The notes: generated by a model not told the origin, from the sequence alone. A stretch of DNA of 64,000 nt from Sporosarcina aquimarina (GCF_019748715.1 NZ_JACLBZ010000012.1:1-64000), one strand, 5' to 3'; shown: positions 45,213-53,718, numbered from the stretch's first letter. Numbers and translations are program-made.

Positions 45213-46061
45213 TTATTCAGTAATTTCAAATGAAACTGCTGCCTTTTCATTCAGCAACGCAATTCCTACCTGTGTCTCAATATAAACAGACTGCTTAGAG
45301 CCGCTTGCACTTTCTGGCTTGCCGTTAATTGGAATTAGTACAGGCATCTCAATATATTCAGGATTAGCAATAAACATTTTACCTTGTCCTAATTCTTCCG
45401 TTAAAACAAAAGTTACTGTACCAAATACAGTTGAATAAACCTCTGCGTCAAATCCTAGGAATTTTTCACGCGCAAGGAATACAACCTCTTGTGAATCTGT
45501 AAGAGACTTCTTCATTCGAGCAGGTAGGAAAGCAACCATATTCTCTGATACACCTGCATCATAAAGTTTTTCTACTGCTTGCTCAAATTGAACATCAGTG
45601 AACTCAGTACCTGTTAGTTTGTGATCCGAATCAATTTGCTCTAAGATGCCAGAAGCATGATATGTGCCAGTTACTGAATCGTAAGAGCCTTCACCGTGAA
45701 TAAGCTTATTTTCAATTCTGCGCTTAATAGCCTTTGTCTTTGAATCAACTTCTTTAGCCAAAAGGTCGCTAATACCATGATGAGATGATGCCTGAGCAGT
45801 GTTGGATACTGTTGCTGTGTTCGCAAATAGTTCCAAATATACCTGTTTAGGTGTACGAGTATCTTTAGCATAAGCAGGCGCATCTCCGCCCTCTGGAAGC
45901 GTTACGGCTGAATTGGTGATTTCCTCCTGTACCCATCCGTACAGTGGTGCTGACGCACGAATTGTTTTAGACAACAAGAATGTTGTGAACGGATTTCCTT
46001 TTTTATTAATCTCAACTAGTACATCTTTCAAATCAATAATATTATCTTCTACTTTAAACAT
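45213..46061 (-). CDS. Major capsid protein (DUF5309 / SU10-like)
   Basis: Main shell protein of about 282 residues. The segment KDTRTPKQVYLELFANTATV followed by KAIKRRIENKLIHGEGS is the pattern of DUF5309-type major capsid proteins (HK97-fold, as in SU10-like phages), and the C-terminal FGTVTFVLTEELGQGKMFIANPE supports it. ATG at 46061 has GGGGA nine bases upstream; an earlier ATG at 46076 has no site. The scaffold gene lies just before it. Confidence 0.88.
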   Translation of the reverse strand: MFKVEDNIIDLKDVLVEINKKGNPFTTFLLSKTIRASAPLYGWVQEEITNSAVTLPEGGDAPAYAKDTRTPKQVYLELFANTATVSNTAQASSHHGISDLLAKEVDSKTKAIKRRIENKLIHGEGSYDSVTGTYHASGILEQIDSDHKLTGTEFTDVQFEQAVEKLYDAGVSENMVAFLPARMKKSLTDSQEVVFLAREKFLGFDAEVYSTVFGTVTFVLTEELGQGKMFIANPEYIEMPVLIPINGKPESASGSKQSVYIETQVGIALLNEKAAVSFEITE

Positions 46062-46118
46062 ATATAATTTCCCCATTCTGTTTTTGTATTTTTATTTGTT
46101 CAATAAGAAAAACACTCT

Positions 46119-46529
46119 TCAACGTTTGCCGAAAAGTGCTTTAATCATACTTTTTGTATCGCCTTTTTCTTTTGCTACATTGTAAGAGTCTTGCTTTAAA
46201 TTATCTTTCGGAACATAACCTGCTGAAACCTTTGCTTCATTTTTAATACCATTCACAATGGCTGTGAGCTTCTGTACAGCGCTCTCTAGCTCTTCTGGTG
46301 TACTTACATGAACAATGTCTTTGAACGCTTCTAACCCATGTTGTGATAGTGTGAGAGTGACCTGTTTAGAAAATAAATTATCTAGCTTATGATTGAGTTC
46401 TTCAACAAGCCTCTCATTCTCTTTTTGTGTCTGTTCCATTTCGTCAACTGTTGGCGCTTCTGCTTCTGGTGATTCAGGCTGCTGCTCAGTGACCTCTACT
46501 TCTTCAACTTCTACATTTTCAGTTTCCAC
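46119..46529 (-). CDS. Capsid scaffold protein
   Basis: A protein of 136 residues. The N-terminus is strongly acidic and E/V/P-rich, the middle is a coiled coil (QKENERLVEELNHKLDNLF), and the C-terminus is basic (TKSMIKALFGKR). This charge layout, and its place immediately before the capsid gene, are typical of phage scaffolds. Start GTG at 46529 after AAAGGAG. Confidence 0.78.
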   Translation of the reverse strand: METENVEVEEVEVTEQQPESPEAEAPTVDEMEQTQKENERLVEELNHKLDNLFSKQVTLTLSQHGLEAFKDIVHVSTPEELESAVQKLTAIVNGIKNEAKVSAGYVPKDNLKQDSYNVAKEKGDTKSMIKALFGKR

Positions 46530-46807
46530 TTTCTTCTTCTCCTTTGCCTGTTGGCATGTTTATTTTGTTGCTATCGCATGAGCGACAACTATCTTAAAAT
46601 TATTTATTGAAATATTTTACTGATGGGCATAAAAAATAGACGTGCTATATGGCAGTAGCACGCCCTGAGCAATTATAAATAGTAAACAAACTAATATAAA
46701 CGTGAATATGGCAACCACTATTCTAGGAGTTTTAATGGAAACCAAATTATTTATATTAAGTAAAAATCCCCTACACCATCCTCATATATACTGCAAAGTG
46801 TGACATT
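46530..46807. other. Gap before the scaffold gene
   Basis: Contains the hairpin GACGTGCTATATGGC / GCAGTAGCACGCCC region (about 46650-46676) on the plus strand. A minus-strand frame (TTG near 46732 to about 46622) codes a hydrophobic peptide of about 40 residues but has no well-spaced ribosome binding site. It likely holds the late promoter for scaffold and capsid. Confidence 0.4.
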
Positions 46808-47155
46808 TTAAGAAGACCAATCATTAATTTCTGCCAATCCTAATATAAGTTGCTCTTTATAATCTAACCCAGAAAATGTTGTATATTTCTTAGAACCTTT
46901 CGACATTTCTTTTTGTTTGTCTCCTGATAAGACTTCTGAATTTCCATCTTGTTTAGATAAATAGTACCCGAGAGTATCCATACACTTTATGGTATCTGGA
47001 TCGAACCATGTTTCTCTAAAATATTCTTCTACTGTCATAGACTCATTATGGAATATCAACTTCTTTTCCAGTAATTCATCAACCGCTTTCTTTTTGCCCT
47101 CAACCTTTAAATTCATATCTAAACTGAATGATTCATGCGCCACCTGTAATTTCAT
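46808..47155 (-). CDS. Orphan protein of the early block (115 residues)
   Basis: Not recognised. Soluble; N-terminal beta-type half, then NESMTVEEYFRETWFDPDTI and a C-terminal helical part. It starts three bases after the upstream gene's stop, so the two are co-translated. Probably acts with the 307-residue protein. Confidence 0.65.
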   Translation of the reverse strand: MKLQVAHESFSLDMNLKVEGKKKAVDELLEKKLIFHNESMTVEEYFRETWFDPDTIKCMDTLGYYLSKQDGNSEVLSGDKQKEMSKGSKKYTTFSGLDYKEQLILGLAEINDWSS

Positions 47156-47158
47156 ATA

Positions 47159-48082
47159 TTATCCACCCACTTTTTCTATACGGTGCAGGCGCTGTCTAAA
47201 TGTATCTCGATTAATCTCCATCTTATCAGCAAAATATCTTTTATTAATGCCTATAATAAATCCCTCTTTATCAAACGTGAAAGGGTCTGTATTCTTTAGT
47301 TCAATTTCCTTTACAATCAGATCAATCAATTCGTCTATAAATTTTACTTGCCCCTTAGTGAGCAATTCTTCCTTCACCTTCAATAAACTCTTTATATTTT
47401 CATTGCTCATTTTATAATCATTCACATGATAGATTTCATTTTTAATTCTAAATGTACGGCTGTTGAGCAACTTAGATAATTTTGTATAAGTTCGTCTGAT
47501 TGTACTAACTCTAATATATTTCACCAACTGTTTATCATCTAACTCTAAATTGACAAGTGGAAGAACTTCATTCAGCGATTCACTTATAAGCGGTACAATT
47601 TCATCATAATACTTCTGCTTTTCTCTATTAATTTCAGGTAGAATAGCAACCCACTTCTCATAGATTTCAAACCACTCAAAACTATCCCAGTAGCCTAAAT
47701 CATCCTCAATCTGCTTTAATTGTCCGTCTGTAATCTTATCGAGCATATCAACGGTATAATGCATGTCCATTTTTAATAATTGGAAGTACAATGTATCAAT
47801 TTGTTCGTCATCATCTTCAAAGCCTTTTCTAAGTGCATATGCTTTCTTTGCATGTTTCTCTAAAACAGATTTCAAAGCTATTGCTACAAAGTATTCAGGT
47901 AACTCTTTTGCTACGGTCCTTTTTGGTCGCCATCTATATTTATCTAAGTTATCTCCATAGACTACAATCTTGTATGATAATTTAAGATCAACTACATTAT
48001 CAGACAAAGCAAGCGAAATTAATTCGCCTGCTAAATCATATTTTCCATCGTTGTGGAGGATGATCTTCTGTTTAAAGTTCAA
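47159..48082 (-). CDS. Orphan protein with C-terminal HTH (307 residues)
   Basis: Not recognised overall. Helical and charged. The C-terminus GINKRYFADKMEINRDTFRQ reads as a helix-turn-helix with a recognition helix, so DNA binding is likely. It sits in a tight four-gene block (three-base gaps) just after the presumed control region at 48850-49110. Replication initiator or transcription activator of the element are the likely options. Confidence 0.7.
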   Translation of the reverse strand: MNFKQKIILHNDGKYDLAGELISLALSDNVVDLKLSYKIVVYGDNLDKYRWRPKRTVAKELPEYFVAIALKSVLEKHAKKAYALRKGFEDDDEQIDTLYFQLLKMDMHYTVDMLDKITDGQLKQIEDDLGYWDSFEWFEIYEKWVAILPEINREKQKYYDEIVPLISESLNEVLPLVNLELDDKQLVKYIRVSTIRRTYTKLSKLLNSRTFRIKNEIYHVNDYKMSNENIKSLLKVKEELLTKGQVKFIDELIDLIVKEIELKNTDPFTFDKEGFIIGINKRYFADKMEINRDTFRQRLHRIEKVGG

Positions 48083-48085
48083 TAT

Positions 48086-48613
48086 TCATTCTTCTCCTTT
48101 TGGTAACTCGTAATAATAATTTCCACTGCTTAATTCTTCTCCATGTCCCCCACCATCTTCATGCTCAATCATTCTAAAAAATGTCCATCTAACTTCAATA
48201 TCTTTTTTTCTTTCAATGAAATCCCATGTTCTAATGATGTACTCCGTATCTTCTTTTTTGAGATAGATTCTGTCCATATCCCAATAATCAATAATATAGT
48301 TTTCATCACCATTTACCACATCACGAACAAGATCAATCATTGGCTCAGGAATGTCAATCATATGCTCAATTTCTTCAATTTTTTCAGGATTATCCACTTT
48401 CCAATACTCAACTGCTTTTGAAAGTACATCCTCATAATTAGCAGACACAAATTCTGTTACCACTCTATCAAACTCACCTGTAAGTTCTAACATATATTCT
48501 GCAATCTGCATTTCTTTCTCTTTGTCGGTAAAATCCTCACGCAACTTTGTTTCGTCAATAAATCCTAATAAATGTTGCTCCATAACCTCTGACACATTTG
48601 GAAATCTTCTCAT
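48086..48613 (-). CDS. Acidic orphan protein (175 residues)
   Basis: Not recognised. Very acidic. A central IEEIEHMIDIPEPMIDLVRD segment and a C-terminal YIIRTWDFIERKKDIEVRW beta-rich part, then a glycine/glutamate-rich tail. Such acidic early proteins in phages and satellites often act on host proteins or mimic DNA; no motif proves this here. Confidence 0.65.
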   Translation of the reverse strand: MRRFPNVSEVMEQHLLGFIDETKLREDFTDKEKEMQIAEYMLELTGEFDRVVTEFVSANYEDVLSKAVEYWKVDNPEKIEEIEHMIDIPEPMIDLVRDVVNGDENYIIDYWDMDRIYLKKEDTEYIIRTWDFIERKKDIEVRWTFFRMIEHEDGGGHGEELSSGNYYYELPKGEE

Positions 48614-48661
48614 TTACCATCTTCTCCTTTGTGATTAAAATATTTTAATAAAAGAACTGTT

Positions 48662-48838
48662 TTACAAATCATCCTGATTGTGTTCTTTTTCATACTCCTG
48701 ATACTTTTCATTCAGTAGCTCAAGCATCCCATCATATCCCCAAACACTTGCGTTCTCTATTTCTTCTTTTGTCACAACTTCTCTTTGCATTAATATAGTG
48801 AAAGCTAAAGAAGCAACATGTTTCAAATTTTTCTCCAT
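48662..48838 (-). CDS. 58-residue early protein
   Basis: The first gene after the control region, starting at ATG with GGAGGAGAAG upstream. It contains LKHVASLAFTILMQREVVTK and a charged C-terminal helix. Helical and acidic; not recognised. Confidence 0.6.
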   Translation of the reverse strand: MEKNLKHVASLAFTILMQREVVTKEEIENASVWGYDGMLELLNEKYQEYEKEHNQDDL

Positions 48839-48871
48839 AACAATCTTCTCCTCCGAACAAGTTTTTATTGG

Positions 48872-48915
48872 TTTGACCTTATTTGACCTTTCGCTATCAG
48901 TATGAATTATCAGTA
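48872..48915. promoter_or_regulatory. Two pairs of tandem repeats in the early promoter region
   Basis: TTTGACCTT occurs at 48872-48880 and 48882-48890; TATCAGTA occurs at 48895-48902 and 48908-48915. They lie 35 to 80 bases before the first early gene. Likely operator or activator sites, or origin iterons. Confidence 0.55.
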
Positions 48916-48987
48916 AAAATAATGCAATTTATTTGCAACGTTCTTTTACTTGACATTTGATTAGACGCTTTTTTACTTTGGTTGAGT

Positions 48988-49110
48988 GGTATGGAAAACG
49001 GCTTTGGTCGCAAAGTTGTTGCCTACGTTTCAAGATTAAAAAATAGTCAAGAAACATAGGCAATCAACGCTATTTTTAACTTTGTCTATCGGGTTATGGT
49101 ATCCGTTTTC
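48988..49110. repeat. Nested dyad, candidate origin or control site
   Basis: Inner arms 49015-49031 and 49051-49068 (GTTGTTGCCTACGTTTC and GAAACATAGGCAATCAAC) pair over 17 bases with one bulge and one mismatch. Outer arms GAAAACGG (48994-49001) and CCGTTTTC (49103-49110) are perfect, and CAAAGTT / AACTTTG can pair between them. It lies in the longest non-coding part of the element. Confidence 0.6.
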
Positions 49111-49223
49111 GTATAGCCCTTGTTTATTGAGGAATATTCTTCCCTTCGTCCTACTGCGTCAGACAGCCCTAGCAGTGGTATGTGGACAACTTGCGAGCGT
49201 ATCTGCTCCTGTCTCTCCTTCAT
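49086..49223 (-). CDS. Possible 45-residue ORF or gene remnant
   Basis: The frame contains QIRSQVVHIPLLGLSDAVGR and ends in a polar tail, and is locally GC-richer than its surroundings. There is no ribosome binding site before the ATG, and it overlaps the outer arm of the nested dyad. The frame continues upstream without a start. Confidence 0.35.
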   Translation of the reverse strand: MKERQEQIRSQVVHIPLLGLSDAVGRREEYSSINKGYTKTDTITR

Positions 49224-49525
49224 CAGCACTTTAAGGTAGCTTTCACCCTTCAATGACAGCAGAAAACAAGGAGTCTGCTAGTTGTCATCTATCCCCATTT
49301 TATGCAGTGGAAGGGGCATGTCCTGACGTAATTTATTAAAGTGTGCTTAACGGCTGCTCACACTGACAAATCCTGACCTAAAATAGGCATAGTTAAATAA
49401 GCTTGCCATTATCCTAATTTTTTGGTAGGATTAAAATTAACAAGTCAAGATTCACCGTATTCAGTTGTGGTGGGAACAAGGTCTTGATTCGGGCATATGT
49501 TGTCGCATATGTCCTTTTTTGTGTT
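49224..49525. other. Non-coding region left of the integrase operon
   Basis: Contains a hairpin ATCCTA / TAGGAT at about 49412-49431 and the near-palindrome GGCATATG..CATATGTCC followed by TTTTTT on the plus strand (about 49495-49521). The minus-strand frame across it shows no gene-like sequence. The second hairpin could end transcripts in either direction. Confidence 0.4.
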
Positions 49526-49675
49526 CTATTTCTCGTTGTCGTAGTGAGTATGGTATTTCTCCAATTCCTCAATAGCATTTTGAATACAGGTGATAGCATC
49601 TGTATCTTTATAGCCATCAGTTGAGTGATCGAATGTATTGAGCCAATCTTTAAGGTCATCTATTACGTTATTCAT
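49526..49675 (-). CDS. 49-residue protein coupled to the integrase
   Basis: Starts with an ATGA overlap at the integrase stop and has GGGAGGG upstream, so it is translationally coupled. Acidic and helical (MNNVIDDLKDWLNTF and IQNAIEELEKYH). It is in the position of an excisionase or integrase partner, but it lacks a visible HTH. Confidence 0.6.
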   Translation of the reverse strand: MNNVIDDLKDWLNTFDHSTDGYKDTDAITCIQNAIEELEKYHTHYDNEK

Positions 49676-50592
49676 TTTTTAGCCCTCCCTAGATTCATCA
49701 AGGGGCTTGTATTCATTGCTTTCTCTTCTATCTGCAAATCAGTCATACTGCTCAGATAACGCTGCGTTGTGCCTATATCGCTATGTCCTAAAAGTCGTGA
49801 TAATGTATAAACGTCAATATCATTAGCAATACATGTAACTGCATAAAAATGCCTGAAAGAATGCGGAGAAACACGCTTACCTGTTATGCCCGCTCTTTCC
49901 CCTGCTTCCTTCACAACTTTATCCAGTGATACGTGACTCAAATAATCACCTTGATAAGAAAGGAAATAATGATCGGATTTCACAATTTTATCCTCAAAAT
50001 ATTTCTTCTTCATACGTTCATACCTAATGAGAATCCGTTTCAAAGTAGGGCTAATATAAACCACTCTTTCTTTATTTCCTTTACCATTTACAAGAATAGA
50101 AGTATCACGAATGCTTTCATTCGTTAACCCTCGTAACTCCATTGCCCGCAGACCGCAATCAGCAAGCATGGCTACAATTGATTTATTTCGGCATTCATAG
50201 AAGTTTTTATAACTAAATGAGCTAATCATTTTGGCTACCTCTTCTTGTGTGAACCCTTCCAATACTTTTTTTTGTACTTTTGGTCTGTCCACTTTTCTCA
50301 TTGGATTATCCTCTATATATTCCTCTTTAATGCACCAATTAAAAAAGGCAGAAATAAGTTTCATTTTTGCTACTATTGATTGTGGTTGCAAGCCCTGTTT
50401 TTGCTTGAATCTAAAATAAGCTCTTAAATCATGTACAGTAATTTTCTCAATTTCTGTGGTAGCTCTTTTTTCTTCAAGATACGAACATAAATGACCTAAT
50501 TCATGTGTTTTATTGGTGATTGTTTGCTTGGATAAGTTTTCTGCTTTCGCATGGTAGATATGTTCTTCAATCAAATCGCTTAACAACAACAA
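49672..50592 (-). CDS. Tyrosine integrase of the element
   Basis: Site-specific recombinase of about 306 residues with an N-terminal SAM-like core-binding domain and a complete catalytic domain. The R (ADCGLRAMELRGL), K (NGKGNKERVVY), HxxR (SPHSFRHFYA), H (LLGHSDIGTT) and Y (QRYLSSM) positions are intact. It sits 150 bases from the right attachment repeat, as usual for integrases. The likely starts are TTG codons at 50592, 50589 or 50586 after GGGGAGG; the ATG at 50622 has no site. Confidence 0.93.
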   Translation of the reverse strand: MLLLSDLIEEHIYHAKAENLSKQTITNKTHELGHLCSYLEEKRATTEIEKITVHDLRAYFRFKQKQGLQPQSIVAKMKLISAFFNWCIKEEYIEDNPMRKVDRPKVQKKVLEGFTQEEVAKMISSFSYKNFYECRNKSIVAMLADCGLRAMELRGLTNESIRDTSILVNGKGNKERVVYISPTLKRILIRYERMKKKYFEDKIVKSDHYFLSYQGDYLSHVSLDKVVKEAGERAGITGKRVSPHSFRHFYAVTCIANDIDVYTLSRLLGHSDIGTTQRYLSSMTDLQIEEKAMNTSPLMNLGRAKK

Positions 50593-50640
50593 AAAGACCA
50601 CCTCCCCTGATTTAGTTTTCATCAGTTAAAGTGGTCTTTT
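50591..50640 (-). promoter_or_regulatory. Hairpin covering the integrase ribosome binding site
   Basis: AAAAGACCAC pairs with GTGGTCTTTT, with an inner CTGAT / ATCAG. The 3' arm directly follows GGGGAG and is followed by the start codons. It looks both like a terminator and like an SD-masking hairpin, so integrase expression may need an RNA change or coupling. Confidence 0.55.
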
Positions 50641-50745
50641 ATTGGATTGAAAATAGAAAAAGGAATAGGTTGGAATGATAAACCTGAGCAATAAAAATGC
50701 TTGTCTACCCATATCCTAATTAACCCTAAACCTTGTCATATCACC

Positions 50746-50827
50746 GTTTTTGCTTATTTTTTTTTATCAGGCTTGTCTTGTACTTTGTTCATTTGAGCCA
50801 TCATTTGATTAATTTTCTTTTGTGAAG
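50746..50827. repeat. attR: 82-bp direct repeat within yneF
   Basis: Identical to 34458-34539. It overlaps the last codons of yneF, which stays intact here. The right element boundary lies in or next to this repeat. Confidence 0.93.
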
Positions 50828-50990
50828 GTTTTTGTCCCATTTGCATCATCATCATACGTAGCATTTGTTCATTGATCGGTGGATTTTCCTTCAAATAATT
50901 CATCATATATTTACGAGCGATGAAAAAGCCGAGTGCTACCCCGCCTATCAATGCGACGACGATTAAGACAATCGCTAGTACTAAATTCAT
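50754..50990 (-). CDS. yneF: YneF family membrane protein, target gene of the element
   Basis: A small UPF0154 protein of 78 residues: an N-terminal membrane helix ([20 protein letters not shown]) and a cytoplasmic tail with [23 protein letters not shown] at 50990 follows GAAGGAGG. The element entered the 3' end but regenerated the full coding sequence through the 82-bp repeat. The old 3' end remains at 34466-34539. Function unknown. Confidence 0.92.
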   Translation of the reverse strand: MNLVLAIVLIVVALIGGVALGFFIARKYMMNYLKENPPINEQMLRMMMMQMGQKPSQKKINQMMAQMNKVQDKPDKKK

Positions 50991-51101
50991 TGCTGCTATA
51001 CCTCCTTCACTAAAAATAGTTCGATTACATACTACCAAGAAGGATTATACAACATAGCAGCAGTGAATAGCAATGACTCTTCATAAATTATGCGGAAATT
51101 T

Positions 51102-51542
51102 TTACATTACGACATCTTCTAAGAGCATACGCTCTGAATATTTAACCGGCTTCAGCCATCCACATTCCTCTTGCTCATTCATTACCGCGAAAAATCGATC
51201 CGTCGAACTAGAAAGCGCAACAAATAAATCTAAATCTAACATCCTGGAGCCTTGACAGTAAACCTGTATGCAGTGAGTGCCCATTTTAATGAAAACTTCG
51301 CCTTTAATTAGATGTGTCAATCGATATTCATTATGATAGGAGTCCAATTCATCGAAACTTTTTCCCAATTTACGTTGGATCAATTGATCCAGTTCCATTT
51401 CATTTAGCCGGTCACATAAATATTCAATCTCTTGATAGTTCGTCGAAGGACCCATGGCTAACAAATCAAACAATAAGCGTTCACGTCCCATTATGAAGGA
51501 TTGATATTCTGCCTTAATCTTAAAAATTTCATATTTCCTCAT
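51102..51542 (-). CDS. sirA: SirA, sporulation inhibitor of replication
   Basis: Binds DnaA domain I to stop new rounds of replication at the onset of sporulation (known in B. subtilis, formerly YneE). Recognised by position between yneF and tkt, by size (146 residues) and by the YQSFIMGRERLLFDLL and C-terminal ECGWLKPVKYSE segments. It starts at ATG 51542 after AGGAGG. Sequence similarity by eye is moderate. Confidence 0.8.
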   Translation of the reverse strand: MRKYEIFKIKAEYQSFIMGRERLLFDLLAMGPSTNYQEIEYLCDRLNEMELDQLIQRKLGKSFDELDSYHNEYRLTHLIKGEVFIKMGTHCIQVYCQGSRMLDLDLFVALSSSTDRFFAVMNEQEECGWLKPVKYSERMLLEDVVM

Positions 51543-51657
51543 AGCGAACACCTCCTAGAACCTATGATAGAGCTTGTCCCTTCAAAATCATGTCACATTG
51601 CGGAAAACTTCCTCACTATTATTGTCGGAAAGTTACGAATTGAATTCGGCGATATAA

Positions 51658-51699
51658 AACAAAAAACACATCTCTCAGTCAGATAACTAAGAGATGTGT
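51658..51699 (-). terminator. Terminator of tkt
   Basis: On the minus strand ACACATCTCT pairs with AGAGATGTGT, followed by TTTTTTG. Confidence 0.88.
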
Positions 51700-51711
51700 G
51701 GAGTGCTTTAC

Positions 51712-53718
51712 TTATTGATCTAGCAATTCTTTCATTCGCTTCACAACATTGTCAACAGTAAAGCCATATTTTTCAATAACTAGATCACCAGGTGCACTTG
51801 CGCCGAATGTATCGATTGCCAAAACGGAGCCTTCGTCGCCTGTATACTTATGCCATCCAAGGGAAGCTCCCATTTCGATAGCCAATCTTTTCTTCACTTG
51901 CTTTGGAAGCACGGAATCTTTATAAGCCTGATCTTGTTTCTCAAACAGATCCCAAGACGGCATGGAGACTACGCTGACGTCAATGTTTTGTTCTTTCAGC
52001 GCTTGCTGTGCTTCTGCCGCGAGGCTGACTTCGGAACCACTCGCAATCAAAATACCGTCCGCTTGTTCTTTAGAAGCTGGCGATACGATGTATGCACCTT
52101 TTTGTACAGAGTCCATAGCCAGTTCTTTAGATTTTGGCAACACTTTCAGGTTTTGTCTAGATAGTACTAGAACCGTTGGTGTGTCTTTTGAAGAGACGGC
52201 TGCATACCAAGCTGCAGACGTTTCATTACCATCAGCAGGACGAATGATTGATAACCCTGGCATAGCGCGTAATGAAGCCAACTGCTCGACTGGTTCATGT
52301 GTAGGACCGTCTTCTCCTACCGCCACACTATCATGTGTGAAAACGTACGTTACGGGCAAGCCCATTAACGCAGACAGCCGAATTGCCGGTCTTACATAGT
52401 CACTAAATACGAAGAACGTACCACCAAAAACAGAAACTCCGCCGTGTAAAGCCATACCGTTCAATGCAGTTCCCATTGCAAATTCCCGAACACCAAACCA
52501 AATATTGCGACCTTCATAGTTCTCAGAAGAGAAGTCTCCTGCATTTTTGATAGATGTTTTATTTGATCCTGCAAGGTCCGCACTTCCGCCAAATAAAGAT
52601 GGTAAAGTTGAAGCCAGCGCATTAATGGATTCTCCTGAAGCTGAACGAGTAGCTACGGAAGCTCCTGCCTCATAGATAGGCAAGCTTTCTTTCAAGTCAG
52701 CGGGAAGTTCATTGGCAATTGCTTTTTTCAACTGTGTTGCCAATTCCTTATGTTCGTTCTCATATTGATCAAACAATTCATTCCATTGTTGTTCTTGTTT
52801 AACACCCAGTTCTTCGGACGCTTCTTTGAAACGGTCATATACTTCTTCCGGAACATGGAAGTCTTGATCAAATGTCCATTTATAGTACTCTTTTGTTAAT
52901 GCTAATTCATCTTCGCCAAGCGGTGCACCGTGCGCATCTGCTTTACCAGATTTATTCGGTGAACCATAGCCGATGACCGTTTTCACTTCGATAATTGTAG
53001 GACCGCCCGTTTTTCCTTTAGCTTCTTTAATGGCTTCAGATAGTGAATCGATGTCATTGCCATCATCCACGCGCAAGTAATTCCAACCGTAGGATTCAAA
53101 GCGTTTCTTAATATTTTCAGAGAAGGACATACCTAAATCGCCGTCAAGAGAAATATCATTGCTATCATAAAGTACAATCAGCTTGTCTAATTGTAAGTGA
53201 CCAGCTAATGAGATCGCTTCGGCAGCAACGCCTTCCATTAAATCACCATCTCCGCAAAGCGCATATGTGTAATGGTCAACAATATCAAAACCAGGTTTAT
53301 TGTAAGTTGCGGCTAGATGTTTTTCCGCCATAGCCATTCCCACAGCCATTCCGATACCTTGACCTAATGGACCAGTAGTCGCTTCCACACCTACTGTATG
53401 GCCGTATTCTGGATGTCCAGGTGTTTTAGAATCCCATTGTCTGAAATTCTTAATGTCATTAATCGTTAAGCCATAGCCACTTAAATGCAGTAAACTATAC
53501 AACAGCATAGAGCCGTGACCAGCAGATAGCACAAAGCGATCTCGGTTAAACCATTGCGGATTTGTTGGATTATGGTGTAAAAACTTTGTCCATAAGGTAT
53601 AAGCCATTGGAGCCGCACCCATCGGTAATCCCGGGTGACCTGAATTTGCTTTTTCAATCGCATCGATTGATAATGTTCGGATTGTTGTTATTGCCAGTTG
53701 ATCGATTTTTCCGGTCAT
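51712..53718 (-). CDS. tkt: Transketolase
   Basis: A TPP-dependent enzyme of the pentose phosphate pathway. The 668-residue length is normal. Motifs: [20 protein letters not shown] near the start, the TPP-binding [13 protein letters not shown] near residue 155, [12 protein letters not shown] near 380 and [14 protein letters not shown] near 465. ATG at 53718 with GAAAGGATG upstream; an ATG three codons earlier lies too close to it. Same neighbours as in B. subtilis. Confidence 0.96.
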   Translation of the reverse strand: MTGKIDQLAITTIRTLSIDAIEKANSGHPGLPMGAAPMAYTLWTKFLHHNPTNPQWFNRDRFVLSAGHGSMLLYSLLHLSGYGLTINDIKNFRQWDSKTPGHPEYGHTVGVEATTGPLGQGIGMAVGMAMAEKHLAATYNKPGFDIVDHYTYALCGDGDLMEGVAAEAISLAGHLQLDKLIVLYDSNDISLDGDLGMSFSENIKKRFESYGWNYLRVDDGNDIDSLSEAIKEAKGKTGGPTIIEVKTVIGYGSPNKSGKADAHGAPLGEDELALTKEYYKWTFDQDFHVPEEVYDRFKEASEELGVKQEQQWNELFDQYENEHKELATQLKKAIANELPADLKESLPIYEAGASVATRSASGESINALASTLPSLFGGSADLAGSNKTSIKNAGDFSSENYEGRNIWFGVREFAMGTALNGMALHGGVSVFGGTFFVFSDYVRPAIRLSALMGLPVTYVFTHDSVAVGEDGPTHEPVEQLASLRAMPGLSIIRPADGNETSAAWYAAVSSKDTPTVLVLSRQNLKVLPKSKELAMDSVQKGAYIVSPASKEQADGILIASGSEVSLAAEAQQALKEQNIDVSVVSMPSWDLFEKQDQAYKDSVLPKQVKKRLAIEMGASLGWHKYTGDEGSVLAIDTFGASAPGDLVIEKYGFTVDNVVKRMKELLDQ

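Larger units (their letters stand above)
34458..50827. mobile_element. Integrated phage-head element (candidate capsid-encoding satellite)
   Basis: About 16.4 kb between two 82-bp direct repeats, with a tyrosine integrase next to the right repeat. It encodes terminase small and large subunits, portal, scaffold, major capsid, possible neck proteins, holin and a second recombinase. No tail, tape-measure, baseplate, endolysin, helicase or polymerase gene is seen. The genes are tightly packed, nearly all on the minus strand, visibly more AT-rich than the flanks, and apparently undamaged. This fits a phage satellite that builds its own capsid and borrows tails. A deletion derivative of a prophage is the main alternative. 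Confidence 0.85.

Noticed and set aside
49414..49659. 81-residue minus-strand frame overlapping the 49-residue gene
   Set aside because: The 49-residue frame has a good binding site and an ATGA overlap with the integrase; this alternative frame has neither.
34458..50827. Complete prophage
   Set aside because: No tail, tape-measure, baseplate or lysin genes could be found, and the size is too small for a full tailed phage with these head genes.
34458..50827. Integrative conjugative element or transposon
   Set aside because: No relaxase, type IV coupling or secretion gene, and no transposase; the terminase, portal and capsid genes point to phage origin.
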